This document shows, piece after piece, positions 1 through 11,736 of a stretch of DNA of 64,000 nucleotides (positions are counted from its first letter, which is position 1; every line of letters begins with the position of its first letter). The position numbers and the translations under genes are program-made. A model generated the notes under the pieces. That model was not told where the DNA came from and did not search any database. It saw only the letters and a list, made by a program, of their open reading frames with translations. The DNA comes from Paenacidovorax caeni (GTDB taxonomy: Bacteria > Pseudomonadota > Gammaproteobacteria > Burkholderiales > Burkholderiaceae_C), in assembly GCF_001298675.1 (NCBI RefSeq), contig NZ_CYIG01000005.1:124001-188000 (forward strand), written 5' to 3'.

Positions 1-204
1 CAGGGCCGTCCCCTGGGCGAGAGCGTGGCGCAGTACGGCCCCTTCGTAATGAACACGCAGGCCGAGATCATGCAGGCGCTGCAGGATTACCGGCGCACCC
101 AGTTCGGCGGCTGGCCCTGGAGCGCGCCCGGCCCGGTGCACGGCAGCGCGCCCCGGCGTTTCGCGCGCCACCCCGGCGCACAGACCGACGCGCTGCCGGC
201 GTGA
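1..204 (+). CDS. Pirin family protein, C-terminal fragment
   Basis: This is the last 67 codons of a gene that begins before the window. The frame is open from base 1 to the TGA at 202-204. The fragment carries the pirin C-terminal signature [17 protein letters not shown] followed by a helix ([12 protein letters not shown]). Pirins are bicupin metal-binding proteins, some with quercetinase or redox-sensing activity. The metal-binding N-terminal cupin is outside the window, so the activity cannot be judged. The tail after the conserved block (about 30 residues, Pro/Ala/Arg-rich) is longer than in many pirins. Confidence 0.8.
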   Translation, partial: QGRPLGESVAQYGPFVMNTQAEIMQALQDYRRTQFGGWPWSAPGPVHGSAPRRFARHPGAQTDALPA

Positions 205-284
205 ATTCTGGGCGCGGCAGGGGTGTTGGGCGTGGACAATGCGGGTTGCCGTTTTTTCCTGTTCCAGCCCGCCGAGGATTTTGT

Positions 285-755
285 ATGCACATCACCAAGG
301 ACACCGCCGTCACCCTGAGCTACCAGCTCACCACGCCCCAGGGCAAGCTGCTGGACAAGGGCCACATGGCCTACCTGCACGGCGGCTACGAGAACATCTT
401 CCCCAAGGTCGAGGCCGCGCTGGAAGGCCAGGCCGCAGGCTACGCCGTCACGCTGGACCTGGACGTGGACGACGCCTTCGGCGAGCGCGACGAGCGCCTG
501 GTACGCACCATTCCCAAGAGCGAGTTCCCCCCGGGCGTGAAAGTGGGCGGCCAGCTGCGCGGCCCTGGCCCCGATGGCCACCCGCAGGCCTTCAACGTCG
601 TCAAGATCAAAGGCGCCGAGGTGCATCTGGACGGCAACCATCCGCTCGCGGGCCAGGCCCTGCGCTTTGCCTGCCAGGTCACCGAGGTGCGCGCTGCCAC
701 TGCCGAGGAAATCGCCCACCGCCATGTCCATGGCGGGCATGGACACCACCACTGA
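285..755 (+). CDS. slyD: SlyD-type FKBP peptidyl-prolyl isomerase
   Basis: The 156-residue product begins MHITKDTAVTLSYQL and contains the SlyD-like FKBP/IF-domain stretch YLHGGYENIFPKVEAALEGQ and DAFGERDERLV. It ends in a short His-rich tail (HRHVHGGHGHHH), the metal-binding feature that gives SlyD its nickel-related role. It should catalyse cis-trans prolyl isomerisation and act as a cytosolic chaperone. The ATG at 285 is chosen because GAGGA at 274-278 lies at good spacing; the frame is open further upstream but has no family similarity there. A large palindrome begins five bases after the stop codon. Confidence 0.9.
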   Translation: MHITKDTAVTLSYQLTTPQGKLLDKGHMAYLHGGYENIFPKVEAALEGQAAGYAVTLDLDVDDAFGERDERLVRTIPKSEFPPGVKVGGQLRGPGPDGHPQAFNVVKIKGAEVHLDGNHPLAGQALRFACQVTEVRAATAEEIAHRHVHGGHGHHH

Positions 756-759
756 TACA

Positions 760-1029
760 AGAACGTGCCCATGGTCTTTTCATAGTGCCCGCAAGGCAGC
801 AAAAGGCCGCAATCCAGGCGCGCGCCGCAGGCCATGCTGGCGGCCTGGTCAACGTGCGCAACGACGCAGTAGCGGCCTTTTGCTGCCTTGCCCTTCGGGT
901 TGCCCCGCAAAAGTGGCATCTGCGGCGTTGCAAATGCTCGCCGGGCCACCAGCCCGGCTGCGCTTAGCGCCTTGCACCTGCCACTTTTGCAGTGCAACGG
1001 GCACTATGAAAAGACCATGGGCACGTTCT
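760..1029. repeat. 270-bp three-stem palindromic element
   Basis: Bases 760-791 and 998-1029 are perfect 32-bp inverted repeats. Between them lie two further stem-loops: 791-810 pairs perfectly with 872-891 (20 bp), and 907-918 pairs perfectly with 979-990 (12 bp) and encloses a small hairpin (940-946/952-958). As RNA or extruded DNA it would form a long stem closing two hairpin arms. No protein of recognisable family is encoded. It sits five bases after slyD and about 115 bp before the HPF-like gene. It could be a non-autonomous mobile element, a structured RNA or a strong terminator; the sequence does not decide this. Confidence 0.85.
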
Positions 1030-1145
1030 CAGGGCTTTCCCGCGCGGCGTGCCCGGTGTTTTGAGCGGTGGCGCGGCGTGGGGGCGATAAGATGGCAGCG
1101 TGCCCCGGCAGTCCGCCAGGGGCAGCTCAAGGAGAGGTCATCACG

Positions 1146-1493
1146 ATGCAAGTGCAAGTCCATACCGACGACAAGATCCATGGCGGTGAATCGCTGGCCC
1201 AATGGGTGCAGCAGGAGGCCCAGACCCGCCTGGCGCGTTACCGCGAGCTGGTGACGCGCATTGAGGTCTTCCTGACCGACGTCGATGCGGGCAAGTCCGG
1301 CGCCAACGACAAGCGCTGCCGTATCGAGGCCCGGCCCGCCGGCCGCCAGCCCGTGGCCGTCACGGCCGATGCCGACAAGGTGGCTGACGCCGTAACTGGC
1401 GCCCTCGAGAAGCTGATGCGCGCCATCGACCACGACCTGGGCCGTGCCAAAGACCGCCACGGCCGCGACACCATCCGCACCGCCGAAGGCTAA
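1146..1493 (+). CDS. HPF/RaiA-family ribosome-associated protein
   Basis: The 115-residue protein begins MQVQVHTDDKIHGGESLAQW and has the beta-alpha-beta-beta-beta-alpha layout of the short ribosome-hibernation factors. It ends in a helix (KVADAVTGALEKLMRAIDHDL) and a basic tail. These proteins bind the 30S decoding region and modulate dimerisation or silencing of ribosomes. An AAGGAGAGG Shine-Dalgarno lies just upstream. It is clearly diverged from the second, canonical hpf at 28155-28487, so the genome encodes at least two family members. The family is assigned with good confidence; the exact role (HPF-like or RaiA-like) is not. Confidence 0.75.
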   Translation: MQVQVHTDDKIHGGESLAQWVQQEAQTRLARYRELVTRIEVFLTDVDAGKSGANDKRCRIEARPAGRQPVAVTADADKVADAVTGALEKLMRAIDHDLGRAKDRHGRDTIRTAEG

Positions 1494-1510
1494 GCCTTCC
1501 GCCTGGCCCG

Positions 1511-1531
1511 GCCAGCCCTGTGCAGGCTGGC
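1511..1531 (+). terminator. Possible stem-loop after the HPF-like gene
   Basis: GCCAGCC at 1511-1517 pairs with GGCTGGC at 1525-1531 around a 7-base loop, 18 bases after the stop codon. There is no downstream T-run, so intrinsic termination is uncertain. Confidence 0.35.
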
Positions 1532-1664
1532 GGGCCTGCAGGCCGCAGGCTCTAGCAGCCCTGCGACCGGCACCACACGGGCGGCACCGCTCCCCCGTTT
1601 AGCACCATTGTTTCCCCTCTTTTTTGCATTTTTGGTCCAGCGGCGCGTTCGTGATAATGCGGCC

Positions 1665-2261
1665 ATGGTCTCCGCACTTGCCGCAACGTCATCCGCTGCC
1701 CTGCAGGGCTGGAGTGCTGCTGCCGGGGCGCAGCGTATGCAGCGCCAGGGCGCATCCCGCGAGGCATCTGCCACCGAGCAGGCTGGTGAGGAGCGCAGTG
1801 CTAGTACGCCCGACGCGCGTGCCGCCAACGATGCCGAGCAAGCGCGCGCCCTGCAACGCGAAATCGAGCGCCTGAGCGCACGCGACAAAGAGGTGCGTGC
1901 GCACGAGCAAGCCCACATGACGGCTGGCGCAGGCCTGGTGACGCGCGGGGCCAGCTACAGCTACGTCAAAGGCCCCGACGGCCGTCGCTATGCCACTGGT
2001 GGCGAAGTCGGCATCGACACCTCGCCAGGCAAGACCCCGCAAGAAACCATCGACAAGGCGCAGCGCATCCGCGCCGCTGCGCTGGCTCCTGCCCAGCCTT
2101 CGGGCCAAGACCTGCAGGTGGCTGCGCAAGCGACACAAATGCAAATGCAGGCGCAGATGGAGCTGATGCTGCAGCGGCGCAACGCCGCCTACAGCGGCAT
2201 GGCGGAAGAAGCTGGCGGCAGCACCGCCCAACGCCGCACCCCGCTCTACGCGGTGGCGTGA
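1665..2261 (+). CDS. SprA-related putative metalloprotease
   Basis: The 198-residue product has an Ala/Ser-rich N-terminal half and a conserved C-terminal half containing DKEVRAHEQAHMTAGAG and YVKGPDGRRYATGGEVGID. This matches the SprA-related family (annotated as putative metalloprotease), whose HEQAH stretch resembles a zinc HExxH motif. The C-terminus is Gln/Met-rich (QMQMQAQMELMLQRR). The substrate is not known from sequence. ATG 1665 is preferred over the TTG at 1608 because the extra N-terminal residues are low-complexity. A GATAAT box lies only 7 bases upstream of this ATG, so the message may be leaderless or the true start may lie further in. Confidence 0.7.
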   Translation: MVSALAATSSAALQGWSAAAGAQRMQRQGASREASATEQAGEERSASTPDARAANDAEQARALQREIERLSARDKEVRAHEQAHMTAGAGLVTRGASYSYVKGPDGRRYATGGEVGIDTSPGKTPQETIDKAQRIRAAALAPAQPSGQDLQVAAQATQMQMQAQMELMLQRRNAAYSGMAEEAGGSTAQRRTPLYAVA

Positions 2262-2300
2262 ACCGCTCCCCCAAGAAAATCTGCAGGACTCAATCGCTCC

Positions 2301-2353
2301 ATTTTTAGGAGCTGCTCGCGCTTGTCCAGTGAGGCTTGGAGGCGCTTTTGATC
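2301..2353 (+). repeat. Comamonadaceae-type palindromic repeat, copy 1
   Basis: This copy carries the family landmarks AGGAGCTGCTCGCGCTTG and GAGGCTTGGAGGC at the spacing seen in the other copies. It lies in the gap between the SprA-like gene and the gap gene terminator. Confidence 0.75.
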
Positions 2354-2375
2354 GTTAATTCACGCCCCAATGCAA

Positions 2376-2406
2376 CAAGCCACCGGCCTGACGGCGCGGT
2401 GGCTTG
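2376..2406. terminator. Perfect 10-bp stem between converging genes
   Basis: CAAGCCACCG at 2376-2385 pairs perfectly with CGGTGGCTTG at 2397-2406, loop 11 bases. It lies between the convergent SprA-like and gap genes and probably ends the tkt-gap transcript, although the T-run is weak on both sides. Confidence 0.6.
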
Positions 2407-2451
2407 TGCGTTACGCAGGCACGGGGCGCTGCGCACAGGGTGGAGCCAGGC

Positions 2452-5544
<3,093 letters not shown>

Positions 5545-5781
5545 CGGGGCGGCTCCGAAAGGGGCGTGAAGGGGAAACCCGCAATTTTACCGGGCAGGCG
5601 GCGCGCCCGTCCGCGTGCCACCTATTCGCCATGGGCCCGGCGGCTCTTCGGGCGCGCTAATGGCCGCACGCATGTGGCCACGCTCGGCAGCTTGCGTGCG
5701 CTGGGCATCGCGCCGGCCAGGGCGCACAGTCCACCCGCTGCTACGGCGGGCAGTGACATTTTTCCTGGCTAGGATGGCCGC

Positions 5782-6510
5782 ATGAACCAATGGCCCGCCT
5801 TCGACCTCTCCGCCACGCTGAGCACCCTGGCCAGCCTGCTGCTGGCCTTCCTGCTCGGCGCACTGATTGGTTTCGAGCGCCAGGTGCGCCAGCGCACGGC
5901 GGGGCTGCGCACCAACACCCTGGTGGCTGTGGGCGCAGCGGTGTTCGTCGACTTGGCGGTGCGCTTTCACGCGCTCTATGGCGGCTCGCCCAGCCCGCTG
6001 CAGGTGATTGCCTACGTGGTCTCGGGCATCGGCTTCCTCGGTGCCGGCGCCATCATGAAGGAGGGCGCCAACGTCTCGGGCCTGAACACCGCCGCCACGC
6101 TTTGGGGCTCTGCCGCCGTGGGCTGCTGCGCCGGCGCCAAGCTGCTGCCCGAGGCCGTGCTGGCGGCGCTGTTCGTGCTGGCGGCGAATACGCTGCTGCG
6201 CCCGGTGGTCAACCGCATCAACCGCCAGCCGGTGCAGGAGGAACTCAGCGAGGCCACCTACACGGTCTACGTCATCTGCCAGCGCGCGCGCCAGTCCGAG
6301 GTGCGCGAGCGGCTGGTCGAATGGCTGGAGGCCGCCAGCTACCCGGTGCGCGACATCGACCAGCACCCCTTTGGCCAGGGCGACGCGGAGATCGAGGCCA
6401 CGCTCTACGCCACCGCCGTGGACGGCGGCGAACTGGACCAGATCATGGCCCGCCTGGAAGCCGAGGACGGCGTGCTGCAGGCCTTCTGGAACGCCAGCGC
6501 GGAGGATTGA
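5782..6510 (+). CDS. MgtC/SapB family membrane protein
   Basis: The 242-residue protein has an N-terminal MgtC domain with about five membrane helices (residues 10-155), including FLLGALIGFERQVRQRTAGLRTNTLV-type sequence and the family motif GIGFLGAGAIMKEG. A soluble ACT-like C-terminal domain follows. MgtC proteins affect magnesium or phosphate homeostasis and inhibit the F-type ATPase in pathogens; the role in an environmental betaproteobacterium is not known. It is divergent from tkt. A TAGGAT box lies a short distance before the ATG. No M-box-like leader is apparent. Confidence 0.88.
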   Translation: MNQWPAFDLSATLSTLASLLLAFLLGALIGFERQVRQRTAGLRTNTLVAVGAAVFVDLAVRFHALYGGSPSPLQVIAYVVSGIGFLGAGAIMKEGANVSGLNTAATLWGSAAVGCCAGAKLLPEAVLAALFVLAANTLLRPVVNRINRQPVQEELSEATYTVYVICQRARQSEVRERLVEWLEAASYPVRDIDQHPFGQGDAEIEATLYATAVDGGELDQIMARLEAEDGVLQAFWNASAED

Positions 6511-6625
6511 TGCGGCACCAGCGCCTGCCCGGCCCGAGCGGCCTTGGGCCACAGCACCAGGGGCCGATGCAGGGCTGGGCGCTGTCTGTGGCCGACCCGT
6601 TCTGCGCCACCTACACTGCGCCCCC

Positions 6626-7399
6626 ATGACCACCACGCCCCCCATTCCCGCCATGCTGCTGGCCGCCGGCCGTGGCGAACGCATGCGCCCGCTGACCGAC
6701 TCGTGCCCCAAGCCGTTGCTGCCCGTGCAGGGCGTACCGCTGCTGGAGTGGCATTTGCGCGCGCTGGCTGCTGCCGGTGTGCCGCGCGCGGTAGTCAATA
6801 CCGCTTGGCTGGGTGCGCAGGTGGCGGCGCGTTTTGGTAGTGTTTTTGCCCTTGATGCGGCTTCAGACAAGCGCCAGCAGCTATCGATTTCATACTCCGA
6901 CGAGGGGCAAGACTTTGGCCGCGCGCTGGAAACCGCCGGCGGCATCGCGCGTGCCCTGCCGCAGCTTGGCCCGGTGTTCTGGCTGGCGGCGGGCGACGTG
7001 TTTGCGCCCGACTTCGTCTTTGCGCCCGAGGCCGCGCAGGCCTTCGCCGCCAGCCCGCTGCTGGCGCACCTGTGGCTGGTGCCGAACCCGCCGCACCACC
7101 CGCGCGGCGATTTCGGCCTCTCCCCCGAGGGGTTGGCGCTGAACCTGCCCGACGCCGACCCGGCGCCGCGCTACACCTACAGCACGCTGGCGCTGCTGAA
7201 GGCCGCGCTGTTCGCGCCGCCCTGGTGCGACATTCCGCCCGGCAACCCGCAGGGCCTGGCCGCGCCGCTGGCGCCGCTGCTGCGCCGCGCCATGGATGCG
7301 GGCCGCGTTGGCGCCGCGCTGTACACCGGCCGTTGGACCGACGTGGGTACGCCCGAGCGCCTGCAAGCGCTCAACCAGCGCACTACCATAGCGCCATGA
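6626..7399 (+). CDS. MurU-like sugar-1-phosphate nucleotidyltransferase
   Basis: The 257-residue protein begins with the NTP-transferase signature AMLLAAGRGERMRPLTDSCP and the lysine block PKPLLPVQGVPLLEW. It resembles N-acetylmuramate alpha-1-phosphate uridylyltransferase (MurU) of the peptidoglycan recycling pathway, but no amgK kinase gene is next to it, so the substrate is inferred. An antisense copy of the palindromic repeat (6842-6896) encodes roughly residues 73-90 (FALDAASDKRQQLSISYSD), an apparent in-frame insertion. The stop codon overlaps the pepP start by four bases (ATGA), so the two are co-translated. Confidence 0.75.
   Translation: MTTTPPIPAMLLAAGRGERMRPLTDSCPKPLLPVQGVPLLEWHLRALAAAGVPRAVVNTAWLGAQVAARFGSVFALDAASDKRQQLSISYSDEGQDFGRALETAGGIARALPQLGPVFWLAAGDVFAPDFVFAPEAAQAFAASPLLAHLWLVPNPPHHPRGDFGLSPEGLALNLPDADPAPRYTYSTLALLKAALFAPPWCDIPPGNPQGLAAPLAPLLRRAMDAGRVGAALYTGRWTDVGTPERLQALNQRTTIAP
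6842..6896 (-). repeat. Palindromic repeat, copy 2 (inside the murU-like gene)
   Basis: The reverse complement reads ATAGCTGCTGGCGCTTG with the usual flanking A/T-rich ends. It is fully inside the nucleotidyltransferase gene, antisense to it, and keeps the frame open. Confidence 0.75.
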
Positions 7400-8778
7400 C
7401 CACACCCCATGCCCAGCGCCGCCAGGCCCTCGCGTGCCAACTCGGTGCCGGTGGCATCGCCCTCATTCCCACCGCCACCGAGCAGCCGCGCAACCGCGAC
7501 AACGGCTTTCCGTTCCGCCACGACAGTTACTTCTACTACCTCACCGGCTTCACCGAGCCGCAGGCCCTGCTGGTGCTTACGGCCGAGGGCGAGTCCACCC
7601 TGTTCTGCGCGCCCAAGGACCTGGAGCGCGAGATCTGGGACGGCTACCGCCTTGGCCCCGAGGCCGCGCCGGCCGCACTCGGCGTCGATGCCGCGCACTC
7701 CTTCGCCGAGCTGGGGGCGCGCCTGCCGCGCCTGCTGGAGAACCGCAGCCAGGTCTGGTTCCCGTTCGCCACCCACCCGGGCTTGGCCGCGCAGGTCGAG
7801 GGCTGGCTGGGCCAGGTGCGCGCGCGTGCGCGCTTTGGCGCGCTGTGCCCGGCGCAGCAAGGCGACCTGTGCACGCTGCTGGACGAAATGCGCCTGGTGA
7901 AAGACGCGCACGAGCTGGCCACCATGCGCCGTGCTGCCGAGATCAGTGCGGGCGCGCATGTGCGCGCCATGCAGCAGTCGGCGCGCATGCTGCGCGCGGG
8001 CCAGGACCTGCGCGAATACCACCTCGACGCCGAGCTGCTGCACGAATTCCGCCGCCATGGCGCGCAGTCTCCGGCCTATGGCTCCATCGTTGCGGCCGGT
8101 GCCAATGCCTGTGTGCTGCACTACCGTGCCGACGCCGCGCCGCTGCGCGACGGCGAACTGGTGCTGATCGACGCGGGCTGCGAGCTCGACGGCTACGCCA
8201 GCGACATCACGCGCACCTTCCCGGCCAACGGGCGTTTTACCGGACCGCAGCGCGCGCTCTACGACCTGGTGCTGGCCAGCCAGGAGGCCGCCGTGGCCGC
8301 CACGCGCCCCGGCAACCGCTTCAACGACCCGCACGATGCCACCGTGGCCGTGCTGGCGCAGGGCCTGCTTGACCTTGGCCTGCTCGACAAGGGCAAGGTA
8401 GGCAGCGCGCAGGACGTGATCGAGCAGCGTGCCTACTTCCCGTTCTACATGCACCGCACCGGCCACTGGCTGGGCATGGACGTGCACGACTGCGGCAGCT
8501 ACGTCGAGCCCTCCGAAGTGGGGCAGACCAGCCAGCGCCAGGACCCGCTGTCGGGCGAAACCATCACCAACCGCCCGAGCCGCATCCTGCGCCCAGGCAT
8601 GGTGTTGACCATCGAGCCGGGCCTGTACGTGCGCCCCGCCGAGGGCGTGCCCGAGGCGTTTTGGAACCTGGGTATTCGCATCGAGGACGACGCCGTGGTC
8701 ACCGAGGGGGGCTGCGAACTCATCACGCGCGGCGTGCCCGTGGCCGCCGACGCGATCGAGGCGCTGATGCGCGACTGA
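7396..8778 (+). CDS. pepP: Xaa-Pro aminopeptidase (PepP/M24B)
   Basis: The 460-residue pita-bread metallopeptidase removes an N-terminal residue next to proline. It has the AMP_N domain (residues 1-130, including DSYFYYLTGFTEPQALL) and the catalytic domain with the dimanganese ligands: Asp in LIDAGCELDGYASDITRTF, His in HRTGHWLGMDVHD, Glu in TIEPGLYV and Glu in IRIEDD. The ATG overlaps the stop codon of the preceding nucleotidyltransferase by four bases. Length and motif order are normal for PepP of E. coli type. Confidence 0.94.
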   Translation: MTTPHAQRRQALACQLGAGGIALIPTATEQPRNRDNGFPFRHDSYFYYLTGFTEPQALLVLTAEGESTLFCAPKDLEREIWDGYRLGPEAAPAALGVDAAHSFAELGARLPRLLENRSQVWFPFATHPGLAAQVEGWLGQVRARARFGALCPAQQGDLCTLLDEMRLVKDAHELATMRRAAEISAGAHVRAMQQSARMLRAGQDLREYHLDAELLHEFRRHGAQSPAYGSIVAAGANACVLHYRADAAPLRDGELVLIDAGCELDGYASDITRTFPANGRFTGPQRALYDLVLASQEAAVAATRPGNRFNDPHDATVAVLAQGLLDLGLLDKGKVGSAQDVIEQRAYFPFYMHRTGHWLGMDVHDCGSYVEPSEVGQTSQRQDPLSGETITNRPSRILRPGMVLTIEPGLYVRPAEGVPEAFWNLGIRIEDDAVVTEGGCELITRGVPVAADAIEALMRD

Positions 8779-8782
8779 TGGT

Positions 8783-8881
8783 GCTATTTAAAAGATAGCT
8801 GCTGGCGCTTTTCCCTATTGGGTTTGTCAGGGAAATTGCCCGTAAACCCTTGTGGGTAAAGCGCTGGCAGCTCCTGTTTTT
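8783..8881. repeat. Palindromic repeat, copies 3a and 3b as an inverted pair
   Basis: A forward copy (AGCTGCTGGCGCTT at 8797-8810) and a reverse copy (AAAGCGCTGGCAGCT at 8858-8872) face each other, with a further inner stem (GGGTTT/AAACCC). The pair forms one long hairpin just after the pepP stop codon and could act as its terminator. Confidence 0.75.
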
Positions 8882-8900
8882 GCTGCCACTTGTCGCATGG

Positions 8901-8940
8901 ATGTAACCGGTTTTGTGCAAAAATTGAAACCGGATTACAT
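8901..8940. promoter_or_regulatory. Candidate operator dyad upstream of pyk
   Basis: ATGTAACCGGTTT at 8901-8913 is mirrored by AAACCGGATTACAT at 8927-8940, with one extra base on the right arm. Each arm alone contains a CCGG-centred core resembling a LacI-family half-palindrome (TGTAACCGGTTACA). It lies about 20-60 bases upstream of the pyk start and may bind a sugar-responsive repressor. No regulator gene is adjacent, so the binder is unknown. Confidence 0.45.
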
Positions 8941-8958
8941 GCACATCAGGAGACCCTC

Positions 8959-10395
8959 ATGCAATTGCTTCGCGCCACCAAGATCGTCGCCACCCTGGGC
9001 CCCGCTTCCAGCGACCCCCAGCTGCTTGAGCAGATGATCCGCGAGGGCGTCAATGTCGTGCGCCTGAATTTCAGCCACGGCAAGGCACAGGACCACATCG
9101 ACCGCGCCACCATGGTGCGCGAGGCCGCCCAGCGCGCCGGGCGCGAGGTGGCCATCATGGCCGACCTGCAGGGGCCAAAGATCCGTGTGGGCAAGTTTGC
9201 CCAGGGCAAGGTGTGGCTGGAGCCCGGCGCCTCGTTCGTGCTGGACGCTTCGCGCACCGAGCCGGGCGACCTGCAGGGCGTGGGGCTGGACTACAAGGAG
9301 CTGCCGCGCGACGTGAAGCCGGGCGACACGCTGCTGCTCAACGACGGCCTGATCGTGCTCACCGTGGAGGCGGTGCGCGGCGACGCCGTGCACACCACCG
9401 TCAAGCTGGGTGGCGAGCTGTCCAACAACAAGGGCATCAACAAGCAGGGCGGCGGCCTGACGGCGCCCGCGCTCACCGCCAAGGACATGGAGGACATCAA
9501 GACCGCCATGGGCTTTCAGGCCGACTACGTGGCCGTGAGCTTTCCCAAGAACGCCATCGACATGGAGATGGCGCGCCAGCTGTGCAACGTGGCGGCGGCC
9601 GAATATGGCCACCGTCCCGCGCTGATCGCAAAAATTGAGCGCGCCGAAGCCATTCCGCGCCTGGAGGAAATCCTGCGCGTGTCCGACGGCATCATGGTGG
9701 CGCGTGGCGATCTGGCCGTGGAGGTGGGCAACGCGGCGGTGCCCGCGCTGCAGAAGAAGATGATCACCATGGCGCGCGAGATGGACAAGGTGGTCATCAC
9801 CGCCACGCAGATGATGGAGAGCATGATCACCAACCCGGTGCCCACGCGCGCCGAGGTGAGCGACGTGGCCAACGCCGTGCTCGACGGCACCGACGCCGTG
9901 ATGCTCAGCGCCGAGACGGCGGCAGGCAAGTACCCGCTGGAGACGGTGCGCGAGATGGCCAACATCTGCGCGGCCGCAGAGGCCGCCGAGGACGTGAAGC
10001 GGGACGCCGACTTCACTGGCCGCACCTTTGGCCGCATCGACCAGAGCATTGCCATGGGCGCGCTGTTCACCGCGCACCACCTGGGCGCCAAAACCATCGT
10101 GGCGCTGACCGACAGCGGCTCCACCGCGCTGTGGATGAGCCGCCACCGCATCCATATTCCGATTTACGCGCTTACCCCCAAGGTGGCCACGCAGCGCAAG
10201 ATGGCGCTGTACCGCAACGTGCGCCCACTGCTCATGGACACGAGCGCCGACCGCGATACCGCCCTGGAGCAGGCCGAGATTCACCTGAAGGCCCGCCAGA
10301 TCGTGCAGCCGGGTGACATCTACGCCATCACCTGCGGCGAGCCCATGGGCGCACCGGGCGGCACCAACATGCTCAAGATCTGCCGCGTGGCATAA
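8959..10395 (+). CDS. pyk: Pyruvate kinase
   Basis: The 478-residue enzyme converts phosphoenolpyruvate and ADP to pyruvate and ATP. It begins [19 protein letters not shown] and shows [12 protein letters not shown], the catalytic block [12 protein letters not shown], the metal-binding [11 protein letters not shown], and [10 protein letters not shown]. The C-terminal allosteric domain is complete. The ATG at 8959 follows a CAGGAGA site at good spacing. It is followed by fba after 112 bases, giving a pyk-fba glycolytic pair, although fba has its own apparent promoter. Confidence 0.97.
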   Translation: MQLLRATKIVATLGPASSDPQLLEQMIREGVNVVRLNFSHGKAQDHIDRATMVREAAQRAGREVAIMADLQGPKIRVGKFAQGKVWLEPGASFVLDASRTEPGDLQGVGLDYKELPRDVKPGDTLLLNDGLIVLTVEAVRGDAVHTTVKLGGELSNNKGINKQGGGLTAPALTAKDMEDIKTAMGFQADYVAVSFPKNAIDMEMARQLCNVAAAEYGHRPALIAKIERAEAIPRLEEILRVSDGIMVARGDLAVEVGNAAVPALQKKMITMAREMDKVVITATQMMESMITNPVPTRAEVSDVANAVLDGTDAVMLSAETAAGKYPLETVREMANICAAAEAAEDVKRDADFTGRTFGRIDQSIAMGALFTAHHLGAKTIVALTDSGSTALWMSRHRIHIPIYALTPKVATQRKMALYRNVRPLLMDTSADRDTALEQAEIHLKARQIVQPGDIYAITCGEPMGAPGGTNMLKICRVA

Positions 10396-10443
10396 GTCCC
10401 CCGGGGCTACTGCGGCGCTGGCGGGCTTGGATGGGGCAGGCCC

Positions 10444-10493
10444 TAGAATCGAGGGTTACCAAGCGGTTACCACCGCTTTTCCTCAACCCTCGA
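10444..10493 (+). promoter_or_regulatory. Promoter and dyad in the fba leader
   Basis: A TAGAAT box at 10444-10449 overlaps the start of a dyad: TCGAGGGTT (10449-10457) with AACCCTCGA (10485-10493), enclosing AAGCGG/CCGCTT (10461-10466/10473-10478). The dyad would cover the transcription start and form a hairpin in the leader, so it could be an operator or an mRNA structure. Confidence 0.4.
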
Positions 10494-10507
10494 ACGGACT
10501 CCCCACC

Positions 10508-11572
10508 ATGCCTCTCGTCTCGATGCGCGAACTGCTCGACCATGCCGCCGAAGCCGGCTATGGCATCCCCGCCTTCAACGTCAACAACCTGGAGCAGGTG
10601 CAGGCCGTCATGGCCGCGGCCGACGAAGTGGGCGCACCCGTGATCCTGCAGGCCAGCGCCGGCGCGCGCAAGTACGCGGGCGAGAGCTTCATCAAGCACC
10701 TGATCGCCGCCGCCAGCGAGGCCTATCCGCACATTCCGCTGGTCATGCACCAGGACCACGGCACCTCGCCCGCCATCTGCCAGGGCGCGCTCGACCTGGG
10801 CTTCGGCTCGGTGATGATGGACGGCTCGCTGCGCGAGGACGGCAAGACCCCGTCCGATTTCGCCTACAACGTCGACGTGACGCGCCAAGTGGTCGCCATG
10901 GCGCACCGGATCGGCGCCACCGTCGAGGGCGAGCTGGGCTGCCTGGGCTCGCTCGAAACCGGCCTGGCCGGTGAGGAAGATGGCGTGGGCGCTGAGGGCA
11001 AGCTGGACCATTCCGCGCTGCTGACCGACCCCGAGGAAGCCGCGCAGTTCGTCAAGGCCACGCAGCTCGACGCGCTGGCCATTGCCATCGGCACCAGCCA
11101 TGGCGCCTACAAGTTCACGCGCCCGCCCACGGGCGACGTGCTGGCCATCAGCCGCGTCAAGGAAATCCATGCGCGCATTCCCAACACCCACTTGGTGATG
11201 CACGGCTCCTCCAGCGTGCCGCAGGATTTGCTGGCGCTGATCAACCAGTACGGCGGCAAGATGAAGGAAACCTACGGCGTGCCCGTGGCGGAAATCCAGG
11301 AAGCCATCAAGTACGGCGTGCGCAAGATCAACATCGACACCGACATCCGTCTGGCCATGACGGGCGCGGTGCGCAAGTTCCAGGCCGAGAACCCGGACAA
11401 GTTCGACATGCGCGAATGGATGAAGCCCGCGCGCGAGGCCGCCAAGGCCATCTGCAAGCAGCGTTACCTGGAATTCGGTTGCGAAGGCCAGGCTGCCAAG
11501 ATCAAGGGCGTGCCGCTGGCCGCGATGGCACAAAAATACGCCGCCGGCGAACTCGCGCAGGTCGTGCGCTAA
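10508..11572 (+). CDS. fba: Class II fructose-bisphosphate aldolase
   Basis: The 354-residue zinc-dependent aldolase cleaves fructose-1,6-bisphosphate (or sedoheptulose bisphosphate in the Calvin-cycle version). It begins [20 protein letters not shown] and has the zinc and catalytic blocks [44 protein letters not shown] and [11 protein letters not shown]. Length and sequence fit the CbbA-like subclass common in betaproteobacteria. A strong terminator follows. Confidence 0.96.
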   Translation: MPLVSMRELLDHAAEAGYGIPAFNVNNLEQVQAVMAAADEVGAPVILQASAGARKYAGESFIKHLIAAASEAYPHIPLVMHQDHGTSPAICQGALDLGFGSVMMDGSLREDGKTPSDFAYNVDVTRQVVAMAHRIGATVEGELGCLGSLETGLAGEEDGVGAEGKLDHSALLTDPEEAAQFVKATQLDALAIAIGTSHGAYKFTRPPTGDVLAISRVKEIHARIPNTHLVMHGSSSVPQDLLALINQYGGKMKETYGVPVAEIQEAIKYGVRKINIDTDIRLAMTGAVRKFQAENPDKFDMREWMKPAREAAKAICKQRYLEFGCEGQAAKIKGVPLAAMAQKYAAGELAQVVR

Positions 11573-11613
11573 GCGCGCCGCGGGGCGCTTGCCGCCCGCG
11601 CACCGGCCATGCC

Positions 11614-11640
11614 AAGGCAGCCTGCGGGCTGCCTTTTTTT
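11614..11640 (+). terminator. Intrinsic terminator after fba
   Basis: AAGGCAGCC (11614-11622) pairs with GGCTGCCTT (11627-11635) around a TGCG loop and is followed by a run of seven T (11634-11640). This is a textbook rho-independent terminator. Confidence 0.92.
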
Positions 11641-11736
11641 GCACGTGGCCCGGGCGCCACGCGTGTGGGGGCAGCTCCCTACAGCGCGCGCACGCGGCGG
11701 GGGTGCAACCATCTTCATGTAAGCTTGTGGTCAGAT

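Noticed and set aside
760-1029. An integron attC site or transposon end pair
   Set aside because: There is no integrase or transposase nearby, and the 32-bp perfect arms with two inner stems do not have attC layout.
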